DNA from: Streptomyces hygroscopicus subsp. hygroscopicus
Lineage (GTDB): Bacteria > Actinomycetota > Actinomycetes > Streptomycetales > Streptomycetaceae
DNA length: 64,000 nucleotides
NCBI RefSeq assembly: GCF_030269125.1
Contig: NZ_BSSM01000022.1
Coordinates: forward strand, 57,117 to 121,116
Reading direction: 5' to 3'
Shown here: positions 51,158 through 60,005 of the stretch, in pieces
How positions within the stretch are numbered: the first letter of the stretch is position 1
Layout of the letters: each line of letters begins with the position of its first letter
Made by a program: the position numbers and the translations under genes
Notes under the pieces: model-generated
The model's database searches: none
What the model was told of the DNA's origin: nothing
Seen by the model: only the letters and a program-made list of their open reading frames with translations

Positions 51158-52339
51158 TCAGTCCAGGGCGGTCAGGTACGCCTCGACGGCGTCGGCCGCG
51201 ACGGCCGGGCCGTCGACGGACCGCATGCGCTCCCGCACGGCCCGCACCCGTTCGGCCACCGACGGGTCGCCGGCCACCTGGTCCACCGTCGCGCGCAGGC
51301 TCTCCACGGTGACGTCCTCCTTGGCCAGCAGGCGGCCGAGGCCCAGCTCCTCCACGCGCAGGGCGTTCGCCCGCTGCTCGTTCGACTGCGGTACGAGGAT
51401 CATGGGCACGCCGTTGTCCAGCGACTCCATGGTGCTGTTCATGCCGCCGTGGCTGATGAACAGCCGCGCGTGGCGCAGCACGTCGAGCTGGGGCGCGTAC
51501 CGCCGTACGTCGACGTTCGCGGGCAGCGGTCCGAGGGCGGCCGGGTCGGTGTGGTCGCCGACGGTGATGAGGACGTCCCACTCGGAGTCGCCGAACGCCT
51601 CGATGGCCATGGTGAAGAACTCCGGCCAGCCCCTGGCCGAGGTGCCGAGGGAGACGAGCAGGACGGGCCGGTCCGGCGAGGTCGGCCGCCAGGTGCCCTG
51701 GTAGGGGCGTTCGGCGATGCAGGGGCCGGTGAAGACGAACCGCTCGTCGAAGGTCTCCCCGGCGTACTGGAATTCGCGGGGGAGGAAGACGAGGGCGAGT
51801 CTCTCGATGTGGGTGAGGAAGCCCATCGGGTCGGCCGGGAGCCCGAAGCGGGGCAGCACCGCCGCGAGTCCCCGCACCGCCTCCACGATCCGCGGGTCGT
51901 CGAGTTCGGCCACCGGGAACTTCTCCCGGATGGAGAAGTGTTCGTTCGCGCCGAACACGGGATACGTCCGGATCAGCGGGATGCCGTGCGCGGCGGCGAA
52001 GAAGCGCGCTCCCCAGGCCATGAAGTCGTGGACGATCACGTCCGGCCTGTTCTCCTCGTAGAACGGTGCGACCTGGGCCACCAGGGACGTGGCCTCGTCC
52101 AGGCTCCGCAGTCCCTCGCCCGCGGACTCCTCGGGGGTCAGGGGTGCGCGGTAGAAGTCGCCGAAGACCGAGTCGTACCTGACCGGTTCGGCCCCGGCGG
52201 CCTTGACGATGGGGGCGAAGTGCTCGGTCACGGTGCAGGTGACGCGATGGCCCCGCCGGACCAGCTCCTCGACGACGCCGATCGTGGGATTGACGTGGCC
52301 TACAGCCGGAAAGTTGAAGAAAGCGATGTGGCGTCGCAC
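51158..52339 (-). CDS. Glycosyltransferase, OleD/MGT-like GT1 family
   Basis: 393 residues. GTG 52339 is chosen for CAGGAG upstream and because RRHIAFFNFPAVGHVNPTIG is the typical GT1 start. RPDVIVHDFMAWGARFFAA lies in the acceptor domain. LLVSLGTSARGWPEFFTMAI and DVLRHARLFISHGGMNSTME (donor-binding H-GG-x-NS) with VPQSNEQRANALRVEELGLG match UDP-/dTDP-sugar macrolide-type transferases. It probably attaches a hexose or deoxyhexose to a small molecule; some relatives inactivate macrolides. Final enzyme gene of the contiguous sugar operon before the hairpin. Confidence 0.9.
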   Translation of the reverse strand: MRRHIAFFNFPAVGHVNPTIGVVEELVRRGHRVTCTVTEHFAPIVKAAGAEPVRYDSVFGDFYRAPLTPEESAGEGLRSLDEATSLVAQVAPFYEENRPDVIVHDFMAWGARFFAAAHGIPLIRTYPVFGANEHFSIREKFPVAELDDPRIVEAVRGLAAVLPRFGLPADPMGFLTHIERLALVFLPREFQYAGETFDERFVFTGPCIAERPYQGTWRPTSPDRPVLLVSLGTSARGWPEFFTMAIEAFGDSEWDVLITVGDHTDPAALGPLPANVDVRRYAPQLDVLRHARLFISHGGMNSTMESLDNGVPMILVPQSNEQRANALRVEELGLGRLLAKEDVTVESLRATVDQVAGDPSVAERVRAVRERMRSVDGPAVAADAVEAYLTALD

Positions 52340-52355
52340 GTGGGTCTCCTGCCGC

Positions 52356-53342
52356 TCATCCATTGCCGTCGGGTTCGCCGAGTGCGGCGAACCGGTGTAT
52401 TTCGTCGAGGAGTCGGGCCTGGCGCAGGGTGTCGCCGGTGTCCGGGAGGGTTCCGGAGCGCACGGCGGCGGCGAAGGCCGCGACGGTGGCCGCCACCTGG
52501 TCGTGCGGTGCGAGCCGGAACTCCTCGCTCTTGCCGTCACGGTGGAGGACGATCACGGGGACGTGGTCGGCGGGCGGGGTGAAGGCCCGCTCGACGGTGA
52601 TGCTTCCCTCGCTGCCCCACAGTTCGTAGGCCGAACGGTAGGCGTGCTCCATGCCGAAGGTGATCTGGGCGGTGGCGGTGCCGGGCGTGCTCAGCAGCGC
52701 GGCGCCGGAGGTCTCGACCCGTCGTCCCACGCCCCGGGTGAGACGGGCGCCGCTGACGCGCAGGCCGGGACCGAGGAAGTGCAGTGCGGCCCGCAGGGGG
52801 TAGATCCCCACGTCCGCGAGGGCGCCGCCGCCGAGGTCCGGGTCGTACCGGATGTCGCCGTCCGGGAGCGGGGGGATGGTGAACGCGGCGTGGAACGCGC
52901 GCACTTCGCCGATAGCGCCGTCGGCGACGAGGCGTTGTACGGCCCGGTGCCGGCGGTGGTGGACGAACATCACGTTCTCCATGAGCACCAGGCCGCGCCC
53001 GGCGGCGAGGCGGAGCAGGTCCGCGGTGCGGCGGTGGTCGGTGGTCAGGGGCTTCTCGGCGAGGACGGGGCGGCCGGTGCGCAGTGCCGCCTCGGTCCAC
53101 TGCGCGTGCAGGGCCGCCGGCAGCGGCACGTAGACGGCCTCGACGTCGTCCTGTTCGAGGAGCGCGTCGTACCCGTGGACGGGCCGGCAGCCGAAGCGTT
53201 CGGCGACGTCCCGGGCCTTGGCCGCGTCCCGGCTGGCCACTGCCGCGATCTCGATGCCGGGGTCCGCCGCGAAGGCGGGCAGCATACGGCGCACCGCGAT
53301 GTCCGCGCAGCCGAGCACCCCGATCCTCAGGCGGCCGGTCAT
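52356..53342 (-). CDS. NDP-hexose 3-ketoreductase (Gfo/Idh/MocA family)
   Basis: 328 residues from ATG 53342, overlapping the 2,3-dehydratase stop (ATGA). RIGVLGCADIAVRRMLPAFA is the NADPH fold; VYVPLPAALHAQWTEAALR and GRPVLAEKPLTTDHRRTADL hold the EKP catalytic Lys. DPDLGGGALADVGIYPLRAA is the conserved GGGxLxDxGxY segment. It reduces the 3-keto group left by 2,3-dehydration, giving an NDP-2,6-dideoxy-4-keto sugar. The dehydratase-reductase adjacency is typical of deoxysugar clusters. Confidence 0.92.
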   Translation of the reverse strand: MTGRLRIGVLGCADIAVRRMLPAFAADPGIEIAAVASRDAAKARDVAERFGCRPVHGYDALLEQDDVEAVYVPLPAALHAQWTEAALRTGRPVLAEKPLTTDHRRTADLLRLAAGRGLVLMENVMFVHHRRHRAVQRLVADGAIGEVRAFHAAFTIPPLPDGDIRYDPDLGGGALADVGIYPLRAALHFLGPGLRVSGARLTRGVGRRVETSGAALLSTPGTATAQITFGMEHAYRSAYELWGSEGSITVERAFTPPADHVPVIVLHRDGKSEEFRLAPHDQVAATVAAFAAAVRSGTLPDTGDTLRQARLLDEIHRFAALGEPDGNG

Positions 53343-54739
53343 CGCGCCCGCACCGCGGTCGCGTTGAGGCAGGCGAGCAGGGTGCGGGCCTGGACGTTGA
53401 GGTAGTGGCCGTGCCGTACCAGGGAGGTGAGCTGGCCGGGGGTGACCCAGGCATAGCCGGGCGGCGGGTCCTGCGGGGCGTCGGCCTCGTCCGCCTCGAC
53501 GAGGAGGCAGCGGCTGACGGCGTTGAGGAAGCGGCCGCCCTCCTCGGAGTGCACGGCCTCGTAGCGGACGCGGTCCGGGGTCGCGCGTACCACCGTGTCC
53601 AGGAACAACGGGCGTTCACCCGCGGGCAGATGGGCGTAGTTGTCCGGGGTGTACTGGACGGTGGGCCCGAGTTCGACGGTGTCGAGGAAGCCGGCCTCGA
53701 CGCGGGCGTGCACCAGGACGTGCGGGACGCCGCCGAACTCCCGGACGAGGAAGGCGGTGACGCCGGGGCCGACCGGCTCGAACAGGGGCTGGGTCCAGCC
53801 GGTCACCTCACGGTTCCCCGCCCGCACGGACACGGCGACGACGTCGAAGTAGCGGCCCGTCTCGTGCTCGATCGTGCTCTCGCGGCGCTTCCAGCCCGGG
53901 AGGTTGTCCAGCGGGACGCGTTCGGCCCGCACGCTGTGCCGGGTGCGCTCGCCCGTGATCCAGGAGAGCAGCTCGGTGTCGGAGAGCAGCGCGCCGTCCC
54001 AGGCGTCGCCGAAGGGAAGGCAGGACAGCACCGTGCGCGAGTCCATGTTGACCACGTTGTCCAGGTGCAGCAGCCGGGCGATCTGTCCCAGGGTGAGCCA
54101 GCAGAAGTCGTCGAGGAGGGGGACGTCGCCCACCGCCTCGACCACCATGTTGCGGTTGGACTTGTGGTGGAACCAGGAGCCGTGCTCGGACTGGAGCACG
54201 TCCGCGACGATCCGGCCGCGGCGCGGCCCGACGAAGTACTCGATGTACTTGACGTCCGCGCCCTTGTGGGCCTTGGTGTAGTTGCTCCGGGTCGCCTGGA
54301 CGGTGGGCGACAGCTGGAGCAGGTTGGGGTTGCCCGGTTCCATCTTCGCCTGCATCAGGAAGTGCGGCACGCCGCCGAACTCCTTGACGAGGATGCCCAG
54401 GATGCCCACCTCGGGCTGTCTGATGATGGGCTGGTACCAGTCGGCGTGCGGGCCGTCGCCGTGCGGCTCGCCCTCCTCCGTGACGTGCAGGCCCTCGACG
54501 GTGAAGAAGCGTCCGCTGCGGTGCACCAGGTTCCCGGTGGTCTCCTGGAACGACCAGCCGTCCAGCTCGGCGAACGGAATCCGTTCCACCTCGAAGGTGT
54601 GGGCCCGGCCGCGTTCGGCCAGCCAGCCGGCGAAGTCGGCGGTGCGCAGGTGCGCGCCCTCGGTGGTGGCCGCCGAGAGCGCGATGCGGTCCGGCAGGCT
54701 CGTGTCCGCCCGTGTCCGGAGCGTGGGGGTCGACGGCAT
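53339..54739 (-). CDS. NDP-hexose 2,3-dehydratase
   Basis: 466 residues from ATG 54739 (GGGAG about nine bases upstream). The protein is a tandem duplication: WSFQETTGNLVHRSGRFFTV at ~65 and WKRRESTIEHETGRYFDVVA at ~290. Each half has EFGGVPHFLMQAKMEPGN-type (EFGGVPHVLVHARVEAGF) and QLSPTVQATRSNY / ELGPTVQYTPDNY motifs. This is the EvaA/TylX3/UrdS-like family, which removes the C2 hydroxyl from NDP-4-keto-6-deoxyglucose. It commits the pathway to 2-deoxysugars. Confidence 0.94.
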   Translation of the reverse strand: MPSTPTLRTRADTSLPDRIALSAATTEGAHLRTADFAGWLAERGRAHTFEVERIPFAELDGWSFQETTGNLVHRSGRFFTVEGLHVTEEGEPHGDGPHADWYQPIIRQPEVGILGILVKEFGGVPHFLMQAKMEPGNPNLLQLSPTVQATRSNYTKAHKGADVKYIEYFVGPRRGRIVADVLQSEHGSWFHHKSNRNMVVEAVGDVPLLDDFCWLTLGQIARLLHLDNVVNMDSRTVLSCLPFGDAWDGALLSDTELLSWITGERTRHSVRAERVPLDNLPGWKRRESTIEHETGRYFDVVAVSVRAGNREVTGWTQPLFEPVGPGVTAFLVREFGGVPHVLVHARVEAGFLDTVELGPTVQYTPDNYAHLPAGERPLFLDTVVRATPDRVRYEAVHSEEGGRFLNAVSRCLLVEADEADAPQDPPPGYAWVTPGQLTSLVRHGHYLNVQARTLLACLNATAVRAR

Positions 54740-54782
54740 CGGAGAGACTCCCTGCCTTTCTGGTGAGGACGGTGCGGCCGGG

Positions 54783-55526
54783 TCAGGCATGGCCGGCCGC
54801 GATGAAGTCGTTGAGGACCCGGCGGTAGTAGTCGGGTCCGAAGCCCAGGTCCGCCACTTCCGGGACCAGGGCGCGCAACTTCTGGGTGGAGATGGCGTAC
54901 GCGACGCCGGTGTCCACGTACTCCTTGCGTGGCGTGAGCCGCAGCGCGCGGGCGAGGTGGTCGGCGATGTCCTCCACCGAGGTGGCGAAGCCGGAGGCCA
55001 CGTTGACCGTGTCGGCCCGCAGTCCCGCGCCGAGCAGCCGGTCGGTGATCGTCAGCATGTCCGCGACGCCGATCAGGTCGCGGGCCGCGCCCCGGTGCAG
55101 GGACACCACTCCCGAACGGACCTGCCGCACCAGCGTCGGGACCAGCTGGTGGGGCCGTCCGTGCGGACCCACCAGGTGGGCGAGCCGGAGGATGAGGTGG
55201 TCGGTCCCGGAGTCGCGTAACTGCTGTTCGAGCGCGAGCTTGTGCGCGCCGTAGGGGGTGGCGGGGCGCACCGGGTCGTCCTCCGTGCCCGGCCCCTCGG
55301 CGAGGCCGTACATGCCGGTGGCGGCGGTCGAGAAGAACAGCAGCAGCTTCCCGGCCGCGGCGCACCGTTTCCCGACGTCGCGCAGCAGTGCGGCCTCTCG
55401 CGCGTAGTCCGCCTCGGTCGCGCCGCTGGTCCTGGACTCCCCGGCCGCGAGGGCCACGGTGTCCGGATGCCGGCCGGCCAGCGGACGCAGACTCCGTGCC
55501 AGGAATCCGGTCCCCACTATCTCCAT
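54783..55526 (-). CDS. NDP-hexose 4-ketoreductase-like SDR
   Basis: 247 residues from ATG 55526. MEIVGTGFLARSLRPLAGRH is the cofactor fold with a short GTG loop. LLLFFSTAATGMYGLAEGPG and RPATPYGAHKLALEQQLRDS give the Ser/Tyr-x3-Lys catalytic set. NVASGFATSVEDIADHLARA is a sugar-epimerase/reductase segment. It is smaller than the 332-residue reductase at 56954-57952, so the cassette has two candidate 4-ketoreductases, consistent with two different sugars or two stereochemical outcomes. Confidence 0.82.
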   Translation of the reverse strand: MEIVGTGFLARSLRPLAGRHPDTVALAAGESRTSGATEADYAREAALLRDVGKRCAAAGKLLLFFSTAATGMYGLAEGPGTEDDPVRPATPYGAHKLALEQQLRDSGTDHLILRLAHLVGPHGRPHQLVPTLVRQVRSGVVSLHRGAARDLIGVADMLTITDRLLGAGLRADTVNVASGFATSVEDIADHLARALRLTPRKEYVDTGVAYAISTQKLRALVPEVADLGFGPDYYRRVLNDFIAAGHA

Positions 55527-55638
55527 CGTCGTAACCGATCTCCTGGGCGGAGGCGGCCCGGTGGCTCGGAGCCTGTCGGCGGGCCCCGTTCCCGGCGGGA
55601 GTCCGGGTCCCGGTCCCGGGAGGGGTGCCGACGGGCTC

Positions 55639-56952
55639 TCAGCCGTGCCGGGCCACGAACTCCTTGATCGTGGCGGTCATGTAGTCGAGCATCTCGTCGG
55701 TGAGCCCCGGGTAGACGCCGATCCAGAAGGTGTGCTCGGTGATGACGTCGCTGTTGGTGAGGTCGCCGACGACCCGGTGGGGCCGGCCGATGTAGGCGGG
55801 CTGCCGGGTGAGGTTGCCGGCGAACAGCCGCCGGGTACCGATCTTGTGCTCCTCCAGGTGTGCGACCAGCTCGGCACGGGTGAAACGGGCCTCGGGGTCG
55901 ACGGTGATGACGAAGCCGAACCAGCTCGGGTCGGACTTCGGGGTGGGCTCGGGAAGCAGCAGGCCCGGTACGCCGTCCAGTCCCTCGCGCAGCCGGCGCC
56001 AGTTACGCCGCCGCGCCTCGATGAAGCCGTCCAGCTTGTCGAGTTGGGCGAGCCCGAGGGCGGCCTGGATGTCGGTCGCCTTCAGGTTGTAACCGACGTG
56101 GGAGAAGATGTACTTGTGGTCGTACCCGGCCGGCAGGTCGCCCATCTGGTACTCGAAGCGTTTGAAGCAGGTGTTGTTCTTGCCGGGTTCGCACCAGCAG
56201 TCCCGGCCCCAGTCGCGCAGCGACTCCACGATGCGGGCGAGGCCCAGGTCGGAGGTGAGCAGGCAGCCGCCCTCGCCCATGGTGAGGTGGTGCGCGGGAT
56301 AGAAGCTCACCGTGGTCATGTGGCCGAACGTGCCGGTGATCCGCCCGTCGTAGGTCGAGCCGACCGCGTCGCAGTTGTCCTCGATGAGGTAGAGGTCGTG
56401 CTCCTCGGCGAGTTGGGCGACCTCGGCCACCTCGAAGGGGTTGCCGAGCGCGTGCGCGATCATGATGGCCCGCGTCTTGGGACCGATCGCCCGTGCCACC
56501 CGCTCGGCCGTGGTGTTGTACGTGGCCAGCTCCACGTCCACGAAGACCGGGACGAGTCCGTTCTGCAGGATCGGGTTGACGGTGGTGGGGAAGCCCGCGG
56601 CGACGGTGATCACCTCGTCGCCCGGCTTCAGCGCCCGGTCACCGAGTTCGGGCTGGGTGAGGGCGGAGACGGCGAGGAGGTTCGCGGACGAACCGGAGTT
56701 GGTCAGATGGGCCTTGCGCCGCTTCAGCCGCTTGGCGAAGGCGGACTCGAACTTCCGGGAGCTGGGTCCGGCGGCGATGCGCATGGTCAGCGCCGCCTCG
56801 ACGATCGCGACCCGGTCCGCCTCGTCCAGGACCGCGCCGGAGGGCCAGATCTCGGTCACGCCGGGCACGAACTCCCGCGCCGGCGCGGTCTCGCGGTGGT
56901 ATCTGCGGACCTCGTCCAGCACCAGTTCCTTGGGGTCGGTGGTGTCGCTCAC
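55639..56952 (-). CDS. NDP-4-keto-(2,)6-deoxyhexose 3-dehydratase, E1/SpnQ type
   Basis: 437 residues from GTG 56952 (GGAAGGAC upstream; equals family length); ATG 56967 is an alternative. PLP fold: LTNSGSSANLLAVSALTQ, VITVAAGFPTTVNPILQNGL, EDNCDAVGSTYDGRITGTFG. SFYPAHHLTMGEGG has His where aminotransferases have the PLP Lys, the mark of dehydratases such as E1, SpnQ and ColD. RDWGRDCWCEPGKNNTCFKR provides [2Fe-2S] cysteines of the E1 type. It removes the C3 hydroxyl using electrons from a reductase that is not encoded here. It predicts a 3-deoxy, probably 2,3,6-trideoxy, sugar. Confidence 0.93.
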   Translation of the reverse strand: MSDTTDPKELVLDEVRRYHRETAPAREFVPGVTEIWPSGAVLDEADRVAIVEAALTMRIAAGPSSRKFESAFAKRLKRRKAHLTNSGSSANLLAVSALTQPELGDRALKPGDEVITVAAGFPTTVNPILQNGLVPVFVDVELATYNTTAERVARAIGPKTRAIMIAHALGNPFEVAEVAQLAEEHDLYLIEDNCDAVGSTYDGRITGTFGHMTTVSFYPAHHLTMGEGGCLLTSDLGLARIVESLRDWGRDCWCEPGKNNTCFKRFEYQMGDLPAGYDHKYIFSHVGYNLKATDIQAALGLAQLDKLDGFIEARRRNWRRLREGLDGVPGLLLPEPTPKSDPSWFGFVITVDPEARFTRAELVAHLEEHKIGTRRLFAGNLTRQPAYIGRPHRVVGDLTNSDVITEHTFWIGVYPGLTDEMLDYMTATIKEFVARHG

Positions 56953-56953
56953 T

Positions 56954-57952
56954 TCATGTCCTTCCATTGACCGGTGCCGGCAGCGCGGCCGCGAGCAGGT
57001 CGCGCAGCGAGTCGTCGAGGGTGCGGCGCGGCTGCCATCCCAGGAGCCGCAGCGCCCGTGAGACGTCGAGTTGCTGCCACGCCACGTCGGTGCGTGTGGA
57101 CGGGCCGGGGGCGGCCTCGGCGACCGTGAGGTCCAGGCCGCTGAGGCCCACCATCCGGTCGATCAACGCGCGCATCGCGACCGCCTCGCCGCGCCCGACG
57201 TTGATCACCTGGCCGCTCACGTCGGCCTTCGGCGCGGTGGCGGCGGCCCGTACGGCGTCCACGGTGTCGCGCATGTCCACGAGGTCGCGACGGGCACGCA
57301 GCGGCGGCAGTCTCAGTGCGTCGGGCCGCTCGCCCCGGGAGCGGGCGCGGGCGGCCTCGCCGAGGTGCGCGGCGACCTTGCCGAAGAGGCTGGTGGCCGG
57401 CACCCCGGCACCGATCACCTGGGCGAGGCGGAGGACGACGCCGTCCACGCCGTCGTCCGCCACGGCCCTCAGGACGGCCCGCGTGCCGAGGAGTTTGGTG
57501 CGCCCGTACGGCGTGACGGGCGCGGGCTCCTGCTCCTCGCGGGTGCCGGCACCCGGCGTCCCGGCGCCGTACTCGTGGACGGTGCCGAGCTGGACCAGCC
57601 GCGGGGGGCGGGGCAGCCGGGCGAGTGCCCGGGTGAGGCGGACGACCAGGTCCGCGTTGCCCGCGGTCATCGCGGCCTCGTCGCCCTGCCAGACCCGGCC
57701 CGCGGCGTTGACCACCACGTCGGGCGCCACCGAGCCGAAGTAGTCCGCGAGTTCGCGGGCGTCGGCGGCGAGCAGGTCCAGGGCGACGTGACGCGCGTCC
57801 GCCGGGCCGTCCCCGGCCGGATTGCGGGACACCAGGTGCGTCTGCGCGCCGTCGGCGCGGAAGGCCGCGCCGATCCGGCGGCCCAGGCAGCCGGAGCCGC
57901 CGAGCACCACGACACGGAGCCCGGACGCCGGGCCGTGCTCAGCCGTGCGCAC
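56954..57952 (-). CDS. NDP-hexose 4-ketoreductase (NAD-dependent epimerase/dehydratase SDR)
   Basis: 332 residues from GTG 57952, overlapping the RmlB end by 14 bases. LRVVVLGGSGCLGRRIGAAF is the NAD(P) loop. RLVQLGTVHEYGAGTPGAGT and PAPVTPYGRTKLLGTRAVLR give the catalytic Thr/Tyr-x3-Lys. DLVDMRDTVDAVRAAATAP and LLGWQPRRTLDDSLRDLLAA are typical extended-SDR ends. It reduces the C4 ketone as a late deoxysugar step. It is in tight tandem with RmlB and the 3-dehydratase. Confidence 0.88.
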   Translation of the reverse strand: MRTAEHGPASGLRVVVLGGSGCLGRRIGAAFRADGAQTHLVSRNPAGDGPADARHVALDLLAADARELADYFGSVAPDVVVNAAGRVWQGDEAAMTAGNADLVVRLTRALARLPRPPRLVQLGTVHEYGAGTPGAGTREEQEPAPVTPYGRTKLLGTRAVLRAVADDGVDGVVLRLAQVIGAGVPATSLFGKVAAHLGEAARARSRGERPDALRLPPLRARRDLVDMRDTVDAVRAAATAPKADVSGQVINVGRGEAVAMRALIDRMVGLSGLDLTVAEAAPGPSTRTDVAWQQLDVSRALRLLGWQPRRTLDDSLRDLLAAALPAPVNGRT

Positions 57953-58925
57953 GGTCGGCCCCGTACTTGACGCTCTTCCACCAGTCGGGGTGGTCGCGGT
58001 ACCAGGCCACCGTGGCGGCCAGCCCCTCCTCGAACCCGATGTGCGGCGCGTAGCCGAGTTCCGCACGGATCTTGGACTCGTCGATGGAGTAGCGCAGGTC
58101 GTGCGCCTTGCGGTCGGGGACGTGGCGGATCATCTCCTCGCCCGAGCCGGTCAGTTCGAGCAGGTGCTCGGTGATGGCCCGGTTGGTGCGCTCGTTGCCG
58201 CCGCCGATGTTGTAGATCTCGCCGGGCCGGCCGCGGTCGAGCACGAGGTGGATGCCGCGGCAGTGGTCGTCCACGTGCAGCCATTCGCGGACGTTGCGTC
58301 CGTCCCCGTAGAGCGGCACCTGCCGGCCTTCCAGCAGGTTGGTGACGAACAACGGGATGAGCTTCTCCGGGTGCTGGTAGGGCCCGTAGTTGTTGGAGCA
58401 GCGGGTGACGGAGAGGTTCACCCCGTGGGTGCGCCAGTAGGTGCGGGCGACCAGGTCGGAACACGCCTTGGAGGCCGCGTAGGGGGTGTTGGGCAGCAGC
58501 GGCCACTCCTCCGTCCAGGATCCCTCGCCGATCGAGCCGTACACCTCGTCGGTGGAGACGTGCACGACCCGCTCGACGCCCGTGTCCAGCACGGCGTCGA
58601 GGAGGGTCTGGGTGCCCAGGACGTTGGTGCGGAAGAACGGGGCCGCGCCCTCCAGCGAGCGGTCCACGTGGGACTCGGCGGCGAAGTGCACCACGGCGTC
58701 GTGTCCGGGCAGCAGTTCCCGCAGCAGGCCCAGGTCGCAGACGTCGCCCCGGACGAACTCCAGGCGCGGGTGCGAGGCGGGCAGGTTGTCGCGGTTGCCC
58801 GCGTAGGTCAGCTTGTCCAGGGCGGTGACCCGCGCGTCCTGCCATCCCTCGTACGCGTTCGCGAGGAGGTGGCGGACGAAGTTGGAGCCGATGAAACCGG
58901 CTGCTCCGGTGACGAGGATCCTCAT
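57939..58925 (-). CDS. rmlB: dTDP-glucose 4,6-dehydratase
   Basis: 328 residues from ATG 58925, overlapping the RmlA stop (ATGA). ILVTGAAGFIGSNFVRHLLA is the NAD fold, VVHFAAESHVDRSLEGAAPF the family hallmark, and VVHVSTDEVYGSIGEGSWTE gives the Thr-Asp-Glu catalytic residues with PNTPYAASKACSDLVARTY (YxxxK). RCSNNYGPYQHPEKLIPLFV and NVREWLHVDDHCRGIHLVL are diagnostic. It makes dTDP-4-keto-6-deoxyglucose, the branch point for the cassette. Confidence 0.96.
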   Translation of the reverse strand: MRILVTGAAGFIGSNFVRHLLANAYEGWQDARVTALDKLTYAGNRDNLPASHPRLEFVRGDVCDLGLLRELLPGHDAVVHFAAESHVDRSLEGAAPFFRTNVLGTQTLLDAVLDTGVERVVHVSTDEVYGSIGEGSWTEEWPLLPNTPYAASKACSDLVARTYWRTHGVNLSVTRCSNNYGPYQHPEKLIPLFVTNLLEGRQVPLYGDGRNVREWLHVDDHCRGIHLVLDRGRPGEIYNIGGGNERTNRAITEHLLELTGSGEEMIRHVPDRKAHDLRYSIDESKIRAELGYAPHIGFEEGLAATVAWYRDHPDWWKSVKYGADRAHG

Positions 58926-59989
58926 GCCGCGACTTCCACTCGGGTGTGGTCTCCGACGACCAGGCGGTAACGGTCCGCGCTCTGCCCGCTGGTGCCGACC
59001 GAGGCGGAGCGGCCGATGACGGAACTGCGCAGGCCCTGGACACCGGTGACCGACGCGCCGTCCAGGGCGATGGAGTACTCCAGCCGGCTCCCGGTGACCG
59101 CGCAGGCGCGGCCGATGGACGTGTGCGGGCCGATGTGGCTGTCCTCCACGACCGTGCCGGCGCCGATGATCACCGGCCCCTCGATGCGGGAGCGCACGAC
59201 GCGCGCCCCCTCCTCCACGACGACCGGCCCCACCAGCACGCTGGCGTCGTCGACCGCGCCGCGCACGGCCGGCCGCAGGCCGTCCAGGACGTACCGGTTG
59301 CACTCCAGGACGTCCTCGACGTTCCCGGTGTCCTTCCAGTAGCCCTCGTAGCGCCCGGCCCGCACGTCCGCGCCCGTCGACACCAGCCACTGGATCGCGT
59401 CGGTGATCTCCAGCTCGCCGCGGGCGCTGGGCTCGATGGACCGTACGGCCTCGTGGATGGCGGCGGTGAAGAAGTACACGCCCATCAGGGCCAGGTCGCT
59501 GCGCGGGTGCTGCGGCTTCTCCACCAGGCGCCGCACCTCGCCGGCGGGCCCCAGTTCGGCCACGCCGAAGGCGCGCGGGTCCGGGACCTTGTACACCACG
59601 ACGTGGGCGGCCGGGCGGTGCGTCGCGAACTCCTCGGCGATGGCGGCGATCCCCTCGGGCAGCATGTTGTCGCCGAGGTACATCACGAAGTCGTCGTCGC
59701 CGAGGAAGTCACGGGCGACGGCGACGGTGTGGGCGAGGCCGAGCGGGGCCTCCTGGCGGAGGTAGGTCAGCCGTGCCCCGAACCGCGAACCGTCCCCGAG
59801 CGCCTCCTGGATCTCCTGGGCGCGGTCGCCGACGATGACGCCGACCTCGCTCACCCCCAGGTCCAGGATGTTGCGAAGGACGTACTCCAGGACCGGGGTG
59901 TTCGCGATGGGGATGAGCTGCTTGGGCATGGAATAACTGAAGGGCCGCAGGCGGGTGCCCGATCCGCCTGCCAGCACCAGAGCCTTCAT
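58922..59989 (-). CDS. rmlA: Glucose-1-phosphate thymidylyltransferase (long, LbH-containing type)
   Basis: 355 residues from ATG 59989. ALVLAGGSGTRLRPFSYSMP is the nucleotide-binding signature. FVMYLGDNMLPEGIAAIAEE has the metal Asp, and LVEKPQHPRSDLALMGVYFF and GYWKDTGNVEDVLECNRYVL complete the site. The last ~110 residues (ARVVRSRIEGPVIIGAGTVV, EDSHIGPHTSIGRACAV) form a left-handed beta-helix, as in secondary-metabolite RmlA long forms (StrD type). It makes dTDP-glucose, the first sugar-cassette step. Confidence 0.95.
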   Translation of the reverse strand: MKALVLAGGSGTRLRPFSYSMPKQLIPIANTPVLEYVLRNILDLGVSEVGVIVGDRAQEIQEALGDGSRFGARLTYLRQEAPLGLAHTVAVARDFLGDDDFVMYLGDNMLPEGIAAIAEEFATHRPAAHVVVYKVPDPRAFGVAELGPAGEVRRLVEKPQHPRSDLALMGVYFFTAAIHEAVRSIEPSARGELEITDAIQWLVSTGADVRAGRYEGYWKDTGNVEDVLECNRYVLDGLRPAVRGAVDDASVLVGPVVVEEGARVVRSRIEGPVIIGAGTVVEDSHIGPHTSIGRACAVTGSRLEYSIALDGASVTGVQGLRSSVIGRSASVGTSGQSADRYRLVVGDHTRVEVAA

Positions 59990-60005
59990 GGGAGGTCCTC
60001 TCGCT

